A stretch of 64,000 nt of DNA, taken from the NCBI GenBank assembly GCA_965237785.1, contig OZ250159.1, positions 2,542,001 through 2,606,000 on the forward strand, written 5' to 3'. Positions within the stretch are counted from its first letter, which is position 1; every line of letters starts with the position of its first letter. The notes beneath the pieces are model-generated. The model worked only from the letters and a program-made list of their open reading frames with translations, had not been told where the DNA came from and ran no database searches. Made by a program: the position numbers and the translations under genes. Shown one piece after another: positions 6,867 through 15,870 of this stretch. Origin of the DNA: UBA6522 sp965237785. GTDB lineage: Bacteria > Pseudomonadota > Gammaproteobacteria > Steroidobacterales > Rariloculaceae.

Positions 6867-8642
6867 ATGATGGATGCTAAAAATCTCTCCGCAAGAGTTC
6901 AAGATGACCGGGCCGACGACAGGGCTGGAAATGACTTGGCGCAGGTTGGGCTCCCCATTCGCGCCGTGCCGCGGGACAAGAACAAACCGCTCATCCCGGC
7001 CCGGGTCCTCAACGAGTACGTGTACTGTCCGCGCCTTGCGTACCTGGAATGGGTCCAGAAGGAGTGGCAGGAATCGCCGGATACCGTTCAGGGACGGCAT
7101 ATCCATCGGAGAGTGGATAAACAGGGCGGCTCGTTGCCCGAACCCGATGGGGAACCCGAGGGAGACCCCGAGGAAGTAAGGCAGGCGCGATCCGTCGAGT
7201 TGTCTTCGAAGACCCTGGACTTGGTCGCGAAGATTGATCTTGTGGAGAGCGCCGGCGGTACCGTGACGCCGATCGACTACAAGCGGGGGAAGCGTCCGCA
7301 CGTACCGCGCCATGCATACGATCCGGAGCGCGTGCAGTTATGCGCTCAGGGCTTGCTGCTCGAGGAGCATGGCTACCGGTGTTCGGAGGGCTTTCTGTAC
7401 TTTGCCGGTTCCCGCGAGCGTGTGCGCGTTCCGTTCGACGACGAGTTGCGGGCGCTTACGCGCGAATCGATCAATGGCCTGCGCGCGGTCGTGGACGGAG
7501 GCCGTATTCCACCGCCGCTTGAGGACAGCCCGAAGTGTCCGCGTTGTTCACTGGTCGGAATTTGCCTGCCGGATGAAACCAACCTGCTTCGCGCTACCGC
7601 GGAAAACGTGCGCCCGCTCAGCGTTCACCACACGCGGGCCCTGCCGGTCTACATCCAGACCCATAGCGGCAAGGTCGCAAAAAAGGGCGAGCGGCTGGCG
7701 ATCACCAAGGACGACAACGAGACGATCTATGCACGGTTGGCGGACACATCGCAACTTGTTGTCATGGGGAACGTCTATGTGACCACGCCGACCCTGCATG
7801 AACTCATGCGGCGCAACATACCGGTGACCTGGCAATCGTACGGTGGATGGTTCCTTGGACATACGATTGGGGCCGGGCACGCGAATGTCGAATTGCGAAC
7901 GGCGCAATACAAAGGGTCCTTCGACGATCAGGTCTGCCTGAAGCTGGCCCGGGGTTGGGTTCAAGCGAAGATTCGCAACTCTCGGACATTGTTGCGGAGA
8001 AACTGGCGCGGGGAGGCGGATGTGAACCCCGTGCTCACGGGTCTGACGCGATTGTCTAGTCAGGCGGGCCGCGCGCGCGACTTGAACTCGTTACTCGGCA
8101 TCGAGGGGGCTGCAGCCGCACGGTACTTCCAGCACTTCAACGGGATGCTTAAGCAGGTCGGCGGCACGACGCTTTTCGAGATGCGAAACCGTAACCGCCG
8201 TCCCCCCACCGATCCGGTGAACGCGCTACTGTCGTTCGGCTACGCGATGCTGACGAGAACGTGGGTCGTTGTGCTCTCCGCCACGGGGTTCGATCCTTAC
8301 CGCGGCTTCTACCACCAACCGCGCTACGGGCGCCCGGCGCTTGCCCTGGACATGATGGAATCATATCGGCCGCTGATCGTCGATTCCGTCGTGGTCACCG
8401 CGATCAACAACGGCGAGATACGTCCAACGGACTTCGTGCGCACTCCCGTCGGTATCAATCTATCCGGTACGGGGAGAAAACGTTTCATAGCGACGTTCGA
8501 GCGCCGGCTAACGCAGGAGATCACGCACCCGATTTTCGGCTATCGGGTCGAATACCGCAGACTGCTTGAAATCCAGACGCGCTTGCTGGGCCGGTTCCTG
8601 CTCGGCGAAATTCCGGATTACCCGAACTTCGTCACGCGCTGA
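6867..8642 (+). CDS. cas4-cas1: Cas4-Cas1 fusion protein (subtype I-G adaptation)
   Basis: A 591-residue protein; ATG 6867 has GGAGG eight bases upstream. The Cas4 part (about residues 40-235) has the iron-sulfur cysteines in VYCPRLAYLEW and in CPRCSLVGIC, and the RecB-type core TVTPIDYKRGKR. The Cas1 part (about 240-585) has the catalytic Glu in LLGIEGAAAARYF, His in GFYHQPRYGR and Asp in LALDMMESYRP. The Cas4-Cas1 fusion is typical of I-G systems, where it trims prespacers, helps select the PAM and integrates spacers with Cas2. All key residues are present, so it looks functional. It lies 125 bases upstream of the array-proximal gene cas2's start region and is separated from the effector genes by toxin-antitoxin debris. 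Confidence 0.92.
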   Translation: MMDAKNLSARVQDDRADDRAGNDLAQVGLPIRAVPRDKNKPLIPARVLNEYVYCPRLAYLEWVQKEWQESPDTVQGRHIHRRVDKQGGSLPEPDGEPEGDPEEVRQARSVELSSKTLDLVAKIDLVESAGGTVTPIDYKRGKRPHVPRHAYDPERVQLCAQGLLLEEHGYRCSEGFLYFAGSRERVRVPFDDELRALTRESINGLRAVVDGGRIPPPLEDSPKCPRCSLVGICLPDETNLLRATAENVRPLSVHHTRALPVYIQTHSGKVAKKGERLAITKDDNETIYARLADTSQLVVMGNVYVTTPTLHELMRRNIPVTWQSYGGWFLGHTIGAGHANVELRTAQYKGSFDDQVCLKLARGWVQAKIRNSRTLLRRNWRGEADVNPVLTGLTRLSSQAGRARDLNSLLGIEGAAAARYFQHFNGMLKQVGGTTLFEMRNRNRRPPTDPVNALLSFGYAMLTRTWVVVLSATGFDPYRGFYHQPRYGRPALALDMMESYRPLIVDSVVVTAINNGEIRPTDFVRTPVGINLSGTGRKRFIATFERRLTQEITHPIFGYRVEYRRLLEIQTRLLGRFLLGEIPDYPNFVTR

Positions 8643-8697
8643 TTGGTGAGAGATCGACGCATGCTGGATCAGTGGCGAAGACATTGAAGACTTGACC

Positions 8698-8997
8698 ATG
8701 GCCACAAATGAAAGGCTGTACTTGATCGTCTACGATATCGCCAATCCGAAGCGTTGGCGTGCCGTCTTCAAGACCATGCACGGCTACGGCGAATGGTTAC
8801 AGCTCTCGGTCTTCCAATGCCGTTTGACCCGGATCCGACATGCGGAACTGATCGCCGACCTGGATGGTATCATTCACCACGACGACGATCATGTGCTTAT
8901 TATCGATGTCGGTCCGGTACACAATGTCGAGCCCAAGATCGTGTCGCTCGGTAAACGACCCTATGAAGCAATCGAACTCAAGCCTATTATTGTTTGA
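8698..8997 (+). CDS. cas2: Cas2 spacer-integration protein
   Basis: A 99-residue protein, start taken at ATG 8698 rather than the TTG two codons earlier. LYLIVYDIANPKRWRAVFK carries the conserved Asp of the ferredoxin-like fold, followed by GYGEWLQLSVFQCRL, as in typical Cas2. It forms the Cas1-Cas2 integration complex with the Cas4-Cas1 fusion encoded 55 bases upstream. The gene ends about 200 bases before the first repeat, in the standard adaptation-genes/leader/array order. Confidence 0.9.
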   Translation: MATNERLYLIVYDIANPKRWRAVFKTMHGYGEWLQLSVFQCRLTRIRHAELIADLDGIIHHDDDHVLIIDVGPVHNVEPKIVSLGKRPYEAIELKPIIV

Positions 8998-9199
8998 ATT
9001 CGCCGCGGCGCTCGCGAGTGCTCTGGTGGCGCCCAACGCGCCGGCAGCGCTCGCGCCGCGGCCGCTCTATAAAAATCAGTTGATTGCGTCTACTATTTGG
9101 CGCGTGCTTGGAAGTGGATACCAAATATCAGCGAATTGCGGCTGACCTCTCGCTACCGCGGCCTGAAAGCCGCTGGTGGCGCCGCATCCAGCACATGCT
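8998..9199 (+). promoter_or_regulatory. CRISPR leader
   Basis: This is the 202-base non-coding stretch between cas2 and the first repeat. It includes an A+T-richer part around 9068-9120 (TATAAAAATCAGTTGATTGC) that could hold the array promoter. It is placed on the leader side because the repeat at the other end (11646-11681) is degenerate, as is usual for the oldest, leader-distal repeat. Confidence 0.7.
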
Positions 9200-11681
9200 G
9201 TTTTCCCCCGCGTAATGCGGGGGCCTCATTGAAGCGAGCCCCATGTGCGGACTTCGGTTACAGATCGGCGGCGTTTTCCCCCGCGTAATGCGGGGGCCTC
9301 ATTGAAGCGTGGCTTTCGATGCTCAAGGCGAGGAAATGCAGTTTTCCCCCGCGTAATGCGGGGGCCTCATTGAAGCGATAACGCGAATCCAATGGCCCGC
9401 AAAGCCTAAGTTTTCCCCCGCGTAATGCGGGGGCCTCATTGAAGCCGCAAGGTGATAGCCATGGCAGCTCCTATAGTCTAGGTTTTCCCCCGCGTAATGC
9501 GGGGGCCTCATTGAAGCGATCGTATCCCCGGTCAATCCGCCGCAATGGCGACGTTTTCCCCCGCGTAATGCGGGGGCCTCATTGAAGCAGGTCGTCGCAG
9601 AAAGCGGCCTCGTCGATGATGACGAGTTTTCCCCCGCGTAATGCGGGGGCCTCATTGAAGCCGCGACGCGGCGCGCCAGGCCCGCCTGGGCGGCGACGTT
9701 TTCCCCCGCGTAATGCGGGGGCCTCATTGAAGCAAATGTCCGGCGACAAACGCTTCGCCCCCCCCCCGCGTTTTCCCCCGCGTAATGCGGGGGCCTCATT
9801 GAAGCCAGGGGGGTCACCACCGACATGTCCCCGGTGCGGGCAGTTTTCCCCCGCGTAATGCGGGGGCCTCATTGAAGCGTAGAGGTCGATGCTGACAGGG
9901 TGCGGGTACGGCACGTTTTCCCCCGCGTAATGCGGGGGCCTCATTGAAGCCCCGATCAGTCCCGGCATCAGGTACAGCGTGAACGCAGTTTTCCCCCGCG
10001 TAATGCGGGGGCCTCATTGAAGCGGGCTTATATACATAGCTAGACAGCAATGACCGAAGTTTTCCCCCGCGTAATGCGGGGGCCTCATTGAAGCGCCGCG
10101 AGGCGAGCGTGTTGCGATGGGCGATCGCCGTTTTCCCCCGCGTAATGCGGGGGCCTCATTGAAGCGGCGGCAGGTTGAGCGCGTGGCCGATCGCCTCGGG
10201 CGTTTTCCCCCGCGTAATGCGGGGGCCTCATTGAAGCCGAGCGGAATGTAAAGCTTTATTTCGGATTTCTACCCGTTTTCCCCCGCGTAATGCGGGGGCC
10301 TCATTGAAGCGCGCTGCTGAACACCTGCCGGGACGCGTGGCACCTCCGTTTTCCCCCGCGTAATGCGGGGGCCTCATTGAAGCAAATTGAATGCGGCGTA
10401 TATCAGGAACTTGCTGCTTGGTTTTCCCCCGCGTAATGCGGGGGCCTCATTGAAGCGAGCAGTAGCGGAGTAACTGATGACGCAGAATATTTGTTTTCCC
10501 CCGCGTAATGCGGGGGCCTCATTGAAGCAGGGTGGCGTCCACATAGCCAGGCGCGATCTCCATGTTTTCCCCCGCGTAATGCGGGGGCCTCATTGAAGCC
10601 TGGCTTACGGCTTGCTCCATATGGCGCGATCCTACCGTTTTCCCCCGCGTAATGCGGGGGCCTCATTGAAGCGGCGCATTGTACGGACTCCAAACCGAAC
10701 CGCCACCGGAGTTTTCCCCCGCGTAATGCGGGGGCCTCATTGAAGCCGTGCGACGTAGCATGAACGACTCCATCAGTGCCGGTTTTCCCCCGCGTAATGC
10801 GGGGGCCTCATTGAAGCAGAGAGAAGCTCAACCTGCCCACGCTGACGTGGACGGGTTTTCCCCCGCGTAATGCGGGGGCCTCATTGAAGCGGAGCGGGAA
10901 TATCGCGGTTTCGCGGTTTCGGACGTGTTTTCCCCCGCGTAATGCGGGGGCCTCATTGAAGCACAGATATTGCAGCAAACGTTACGACCGCGTTAGGGGT
11001 TTTCCCCCGCGTAATGCGGGGGCCTCATTGAAGCTCGTGCTGCATATGCTTCCACTGCGGATGGTTCACGTTTTCCCCCGCGTAATGCGGGGGCCTCATT
11101 GAAGCGAGGCGATCGACGCCGGCATCAACACGGGCCTGTCGGGTTTTCCCCCGCGTAATGCGGGGGCCTCATTGAAGCTGGCGTCGGTAGTATGCATCGT
11201 GTGCCGGAGTTGGTTGTTTTCCCCCGCGTAATGCGGGGGCCTCATTGAAGCCACGCCTCGGCGTCGTTGCGCAGCCTCGGAGTGATGTTTTCCCCCGCGT
11301 AATGCGGGGGCCTCATTGAAGCGAGAATACCGCGCTCTTGCCGCTGACGTACTCGCTCGTTTTCCCCCGCGTAATGCGGGGGCCTCATTGAAGCGAGACA
11401 TCCAAGCACACGGTGCTGGAGTACTTGGCGCGTTTTCCCCCGCGTAATGCGGGGGCCTCATTGAAGCGACGATCCTGCCCTTCACGCGCTCGCGCGAGGG
11501 CTCGTTTTCCCCCGCGTAATGCGGGGGCCTCATTGAAGCCTATGGCGGACAAGACCCAGCAACAACTTCGGCCTGGTTTTCCCCCGCGTAATGCGGGGGC
11601 CTCATTGAAGCTGCGAAGCGCCTTCTCGTACGCGCGCTCGTCCTTGTTTTCCCCCGCGTAATGCGGGGGCCTCATTCAATT
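9200..11681 (+). CRISPR. CRISPR array, 35 repeats of 36 bp and 34 spacers
   Basis: The 36-bp direct repeat begins GTTTTCCCCCGCGTAATGCG and ends GGGGCCTCATTGAAGC. It contains a perfect 7-bp stem (CCCCCGC/GCGGGGG) around a GTAAT loop. I counted 35 copies starting at 9200, 9273, 9341, 9410, 9482, 9553, 9626 and so on to 11646. Spacers are 32-38 bases (mostly 35-37) and all differ by eye. Repeats are essentially invariant except the last (11646-11681), which ends CATTCAATT instead of CATTGAAGC. The repeat type and Cas4-Cas1 fit subtype I-G. Open frames through the array are artefacts of the repeat. Confidence 0.98.
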
Positions 11682-11687
11682 TGCGGG

Positions 11688-12488
11688 CTAAAATGCGCCT
11701 TCACGCTGCCGTTCGATGGCGTTCATCGGTGCGCACATCAGGTCGGTGACGCCGGAGAACATCCCGTACCATCCGAAGAAAGTGATCCGCTCGCGAGGCT
11801 CGCGCCTGAAGTACCGCGTTTCGGCAACCCACGGCGCTGAATAGTAGCTCGGGTCATAAAGCGTCATTTGAAGCTCGAGCGTATCGGCGTCGATTCTCGT
11901 GTAACGCTCCTCGATCCGCGCTTCAAAACTCTTCACGTGGCCCGGCGTATCCAGCCACGCGCGGTCTTCGAGCCCGACCGTATTGACGACCAGCACATCG
12001 CCCTGCCATTCGGCGATCGAGTGTCCATACCACGACGGCCCGATGTTGTCGCGGTTTTCCCCGCTTGGAAGGTCCCGGCCATCCATCCAGAATTCGCGCA
12101 GCGTCCGGCCGCGCTGATGGAGCTGCAGGATTCTGTCGCCGACATCGAGAAACTCGAACAACCTGACGACTGTATCGAACATGACCCGGGGGAAACCCCT
12201 CGGATTGCACGCGAACGCCGGATCGTTCGACTCGGCCGGATCGTCCGTCGCCGGGACCCGCGGGTCCGTGCTGTGGGTGGGCTTGTTGAGGATATAGACG
12301 GCCTCTCCGGCCGGTGTAAGCGGGGGCATGTCGGGTCCGAATGGAACCGCTCCACCGGCTCCGCCGGCGGCTCCGGCCCATACGCCCGAAAGGTCCCGCG
12401 GATCGTACTCCGCTTCCTGGCCGAAGGTCGCGGCGGGAACCAGCACCGCCAGGACGGCGAGGACAGCCATCCGTTGCCCTGACGACAT
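11688..12488 (-). CDS. Secreted protein of an uncharacterised DLSGVW family
   Basis: A 266-residue product; start taken at ATG 12488, giving a signal peptide MSSGQRMAVLAVLAVLVPAA with cleavage near TFGQ (ATG 12470 is an alternative). The mature part starts EYDPRDLSGVW and contains WYGHSIAEWQGDVLVVNTVG, VKSFEARIEERYTR and YDPSYYSAPW. The same pattern (GHSIGW..., LVVDT..., ERYTL) recurs in the C-terminal halves of the proteins at 41545-42576 and 43580-44698 and, more weakly, in 50479-51534. It follows the DUF6152 gene at 12592-12984 on the same strand. Function unknown; location is probably periplasmic. Its stop codon lies six bases from the last CRISPR repeat. Confidence 0.65.
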   Translation of the reverse strand: MSSGQRMAVLAVLAVLVPAATFGQEAEYDPRDLSGVWAGAAGGAGGAVPFGPDMPPLTPAGEAVYILNKPTHSTDPRVPATDDPAESNDPAFACNPRGFPRVMFDTVVRLFEFLDVGDRILQLHQRGRTLREFWMDGRDLPSGENRDNIGPSWYGHSIAEWQGDVLVVNTVGLEDRAWLDTPGHVKSFEARIEERYTRIDADTLELQMTLYDPSYYSAPWVAETRYFRREPRERITFFGWYGMFSGVTDLMCAPMNAIERQREGAF

Positions 12489-12591
12489 CCTTCCGCCGCC
12501 TGGCCAAAGGCGACCCGAACCCGCTGCGTATAAAGCCTTCACGGAATTCAATACAAGCGAAATCATCCGAAATCCCGATGCAACATCGCGG

Positions 12592-12984
12592 CTAGTCGAC
12601 CGACTCGCCACGAACAAATATCTCCGTACCGTCTTCGAGGACAATCCTTTGGCACAGACCGACGGAATCGCCCGTGGTCCCTGGGTTCACGAAGGCCGTG
12701 ATGCGCTGCCCGGCCCGCAGCGTGTTGCGGTGGTAGCCCATTCGGGCGAGGGTACTCACGTTGCTGTGCTCGATGACCCAGGTCACCGGATCGGCGCCGC
12801 TCTCCTCGACCTCGATCATGATGGCGACATGCGGATTGCGCCAGACGAGTTCCGTCACGACTCCCCGGATCTCGATTTCCGAGTCCATGTCGTACGTCGC
12901 GCCCCGGCCGTGATGCGCCTGGACGAAGGTGGCGCCGGAAATCAGGCCGCAGAGGCATATCAGCATCGTCCTTGCCAGGGTCAT
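12592..12984 (-). CDS. DUF6152-family secreted protein
   Basis: A 130-residue protein with a signal peptide (MTLARTMLICLCGLISGATF) ending before AHHGRGATYD. It has the DUF6152 hallmarks: AHHxxxxYD, then GVVTELVWRNPHVAIMIEVE and a WVIEHSN segment followed by LRAGQRITAFVNP. The NPH motif in a beta-rich fold is typical; the biochemical role is unknown. It lies upstream of, and in the same direction as, the DLSGVW-family gene. Start chosen at ATG 12984 over the GTG one codon earlier. Confidence 0.75.
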   Translation of the reverse strand: MTLARTMLICLCGLISGATFVQAHHGRGATYDMDSEIEIRGVVTELVWRNPHVAIMIEVEESGADPVTWVIEHSNVSTLARMGYHRNTLRAGQRITAFVNPGTTGDSVGLCQRIVLEDGTEIFVRGESVD

Positions 12985-13063
12985 CACCGGTATCTCGGTC
13001 GTGGCCGAAACATGCGATAGCGATATTCGGGCGTACCGCGGCGGCTGTCAATCGCGTCCGGCT

Positions 13064-14297
13064 TCACGGCTCGATCTCGCTGCGCAGGGTCGGTCGATCG
13101 AAGGGGAACGTTTCGTTGGCGACCCGCGGGTCCGACAGCGCCGACTTCAGGAAGGCATCCAGATCGTAGCTGTCATAACCGGTGAGGTCGAAAACATAGG
13201 TGCCCACCCCGGGGATTTCATCCAGTCCGGGTAAGGCCGTCGCCGTGTTGTAAAAGGTAATAGCCTCACTCAATCGACCGAATTCGCCCGTGTGCATGAG
13301 GCGCGTGCGTAAACCCACATTGCGCAGGCTCGGAACTCTCATCTCGCCGCCATTTTCCGGGTCCCCGGTGACGCCTTCCCGGCCGGAGTCGTAGCGCATG
13401 AGCCGCAGCCCGATGTTGAAGAACTGGTTGTTGGTGAAGAGCGGCGGTTCATGGCAATTTACACAGCGCAACCGCTGGAACACCTGCCACCCGAATGCCG
13501 CCTGCTGCGTCAGCGCGGTCTCGTCGCCGGCCATGTGGCGATCCCATGGTGTCCGGTCGGCAACCAGCGTGCGCTGGTATGCGGCGATGGCAAATGCGAT
13601 GCGCACCGGCGTGATCGCAGGGTACCTTGAAGGCCGACTCAAACAGCGACGGATAATCCGGGTTCTCCCCCAGCGCGGCGGCCACGTCCGGCGGAAGATC
13701 GGCAGCCAGCGCCAGCGGACGTACGCGGCGAAGTTTCTCCGTGAGGTCGTCCCAGGTGCGGCCGGGATGAGTCATTTCGGCCGGGTTCGACAACGAGTCC
13801 AATGCCTGATTCTCCAGCGCACCGCCCTCGGCGATGGCGACCTCACCCGTCCGCGGATCCAGGAATCGCGATCCCGCGCGGCCGTCCCAGAACACCTCAT
13901 CCGCCCACAGCGCCCCGAAGTTTGAGGGCGCGACGCGTTGTGTCACCTGGGGCTCGAAGCCGAAATCCGGATGCTCCAACGGCTCACCCTCCTGGTTCAT
14001 GAAAACAACACCGGGCGAGCCCCACACGTCGTCGATGGTGCCCTTGTCGGTACCCCTGTAACGGCCGAATCGGGGGTCCGCGCCGCCGGTCGCGGGGCGA
14101 TGACAGGTCCCGCACGCCCGGGTGTCATCGCTGGAAAGCTGCTCGTCCCAGAAGAGCATCTTGCCGAGCACGCGCTTGGGTTCGGTGATGGGGTTTTCCG
14201 CGGGTACCGGCACGGGCGGCAGTTGCGCCAGGGCCTGGGTCCAGGCCGATCCGGCGGTCAACAATCCGGCGAGTAAGGTTGCGCGGTAACTAAGCAT
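13064..14297 (-). pseudogene. Di-heme cytochrome c peroxidase (MauG/CcpA family), single frameshift
   Basis: Two overlapping minus-strand frames together give a complete protein. The first (from 14297) has a signal peptide (LLAGLLTAGSAWTQALA) and the first heme site ACGTCHRP, with FWDGRAGS. The second has the other heme site RCVNCHEPPLFTNNQFFNIG and the conserved MHTGEFGRLSEAITFYN. The switch occurs near 13626, where SLFESAFK in one frame continues as AITPVRIAFAIAAYQRTLV in the other; a one-base change explains it. The enzyme would reduce peroxide or oxidise a partner in the periplasm. No other damage is visible, so a sequencing error cannot be excluded. Confidence 0.75.
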
Positions 14298-14441
14298 CGC
14301 TTGCGGGGCAGCGTGGTCACTTTAATTGGTGGTGGCATTCGAATTCTAACAACCAATGTTATATTTCACGATCTTATCGAAGGGACGGCCACGTCCCTCA
14401 AACCAAAAACCGAGTTTCAAGCACAAAGTGGGGGCGGGCCG

Positions 14442-14774
14442 ATGAAACAATTCCTAACCATTCTGATGATTGCCAGTGCGCTTGGCGCGATGACAAGCGC
14501 TCATAGCCAGGTCGTACGCGAGGATGTGGAGGGAATCTTCAGATTCGCCAAAATCGAGTCGACCGTCGCGTGCGCCGGCGCGATCACGCCCGAGGCGGTG
14601 ACGCGGATCCGGGATATGGGGTTCCGCAGCATCGTCAATCTGCGGCGGCCTTCGGAGGAAGGCGCGAACATCGAAGCCGAGGCGGCCATGGAAGAAGCGA
14701 CGGATCTTGGTCTGAGCGACACCAGTCCGACCAGACAGTTCGCATTGGATTACGTTGCTTCGCACTCGCGCTAG
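14442..14774 (+). pseudogene. Truncated secreted phosphatase-like protein
   Basis: A 110-residue product with a signal peptide (MKQFLTILMIASALGAMTSA). It then has the N-terminal part of a dual-specificity/BLH-like phosphatase fold: AGAITPEAVTRIRDMGFRSI followed by VNLRRPSEEGANIEAEA. The family usually continues to a CxxxxxR phosphate-binding loop, which is absent: the frame runs out after QFALDYVASHSR. I therefore regard it as a C-terminally truncated gene. ATG 14442 is chosen because it gives the signal peptide. Confidence 0.5.
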
Positions 14775-14867
14775 GCAACGTGCCGTGGGAATTCAGGGTA
14801 CCGGTGGATTTTGGTGGCATCGTAGAGCTTGCCGATGCGGACGGAACCGCGGCCGGGAGACTGAAAA

Positions 14868-15470
14868 ATGACTGACGCCCAAAACCACGCGGAAAGAATG
14901 AAAGTCCAGCAGACCGCCCACCGCAAGCGGGTGCGTGCGGCATCCGTGCCGGGCCGCGGCCTGGTCCTGGTTTATACGGGCGATGGCAAGGGTAAATCGA
15001 GTTCCGCCTTCGGCGTGATCGTGCGTGCGCTTGGCTGGGGTCAGAAGGTCGGCGTGGTGCAATTCATCAAGGGCAAGTGGAAGACCGGCGAACGCCAGTT
15101 TTTCTCAAGATTCGAGGACCAGATCGACTGGCGCACCATGGGCGAGGGTTTCACCTGGGATACCCAGGACCTCGACCGCGATACGGCCACCGCCGAGGCA
15201 GCGTTCGGCAAGGCCCGGGAAATGCTTGCGAGCGGCGACTACGACCTGGTCGTTCTGGATGAAATCAACATCGCGTTGCGCTACGGCTATTTATCGGAAA
15301 CGGCCGTCATTGAGGGCCTGGAGGCCCGGTCCGCGCGCACCAGCGTCATCCTCACGGGCCGCGATGCGAAACCGGGCATCTGCGACTTCGCCGATCTCGT
15401 CAGTGAAATGCGCCCGATCAAGCACCCCTTCGATGCGGGCATCAAGGCCGTGCGCGGTATCGACTACTGA
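14868..15470 (+). CDS. cobO: Cob(I)alamin adenosyltransferase (CobO/BtuR type)
   Basis: A 200-residue enzyme that transfers the adenosyl group of ATP to cob(I)alamin or cobyrinic acid diamide in the cytoplasm. The P-loop is visible in VYTGDGKGKSSSAFG (about residues 35-50), followed by KVGVVQFIKGKWKTGER and DYDLVVLDEINIAL (the second nucleotide-site motif), and DLVSEMRPIKHPF near the C-terminus. Length is normal. It precedes a cobalamin riboswitch and the btuBFCD genes, so it acts in salvage of imported corrinoid; no de novo corrin-ring genes are seen nearby. Confidence 0.93.
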   Translation: MTDAQNHAERMKVQQTAHRKRVRAASVPGRGLVLVYTGDGKGKSSSAFGVIVRALGWGQKVGVVQFIKGKWKTGERQFFSRFEDQIDWRTMGEGFTWDTQDLDRDTATAEAAFGKAREMLASGDYDLVVLDEINIALRYGYLSETAVIEGLEARSARTSVILTGRDAKPGICDFADLVSEMRPIKHPFDAGIKAVRGIDY

Positions 15471-15534
15471 GCCTGCAAATATCCGTGCGCCTGGCGGTCC
15501 CCCCGTGCCGGTTGACATAGCGCGGTCGGTATTC

Positions 15535-15708
15535 CCACAATACGTGCAGATGGTGCTGTCCTTGAGGCAGCTAAAAGGGAACTCGGTGGAATTCCGAGGC
15601 TGTACCCGCAACTGTAAGCCAGAAGCTTGCGGCCCTCAGGCCACTGGAGCGATCTCCGGGAAGGCGGCCAAAAAGCGTTGATCGGCGAGTCAGGAGACCT
15701 GCCATCGC
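15535..15708 (+). promoter_or_regulatory. Cobalamin (B12) riboswitch
   Basis: The non-coding stretch upstream of btuB contains the ordered conserved blocks of the cobalamin element: GGTGCTGTCC, then AAAAGGGAACTCGGTGGAA, then CTGTACCCGCAACTGTAAGC, GCCACTG, and finally the B12 box AGTCAGGAGACCTGCC at about 15689-15704. It should fold on adenosylcobalamin and shut off expression of the downstream importer. It ends about 160 bases before the btuB start. Confidence 0.9.
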
Positions 15709-15870
15709 GTCGTTCGTTCGTGGGCCGGGCATATTGTCCGCGAACGGGAAAGAGCACACTGGTGCCCCTTCTTCCTTGTAACGACAAAAAGCTAAGTGCC
15801 GTGACCGTCGAGGTCGGCGGAACGGGAATTGTCTTTACAGTGCACCCCTCGAGGGTGCGGGAGGGGATCA

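Noticed and set aside
9200..11681. Long open frames through the CRISPR array with repeated MRPPHYAGEN or FPPRNAGASLK peptides
   Set aside because: They arise because the 36-bp repeat has no stop in several frames and many spacers keep the phase. They have no start signals.
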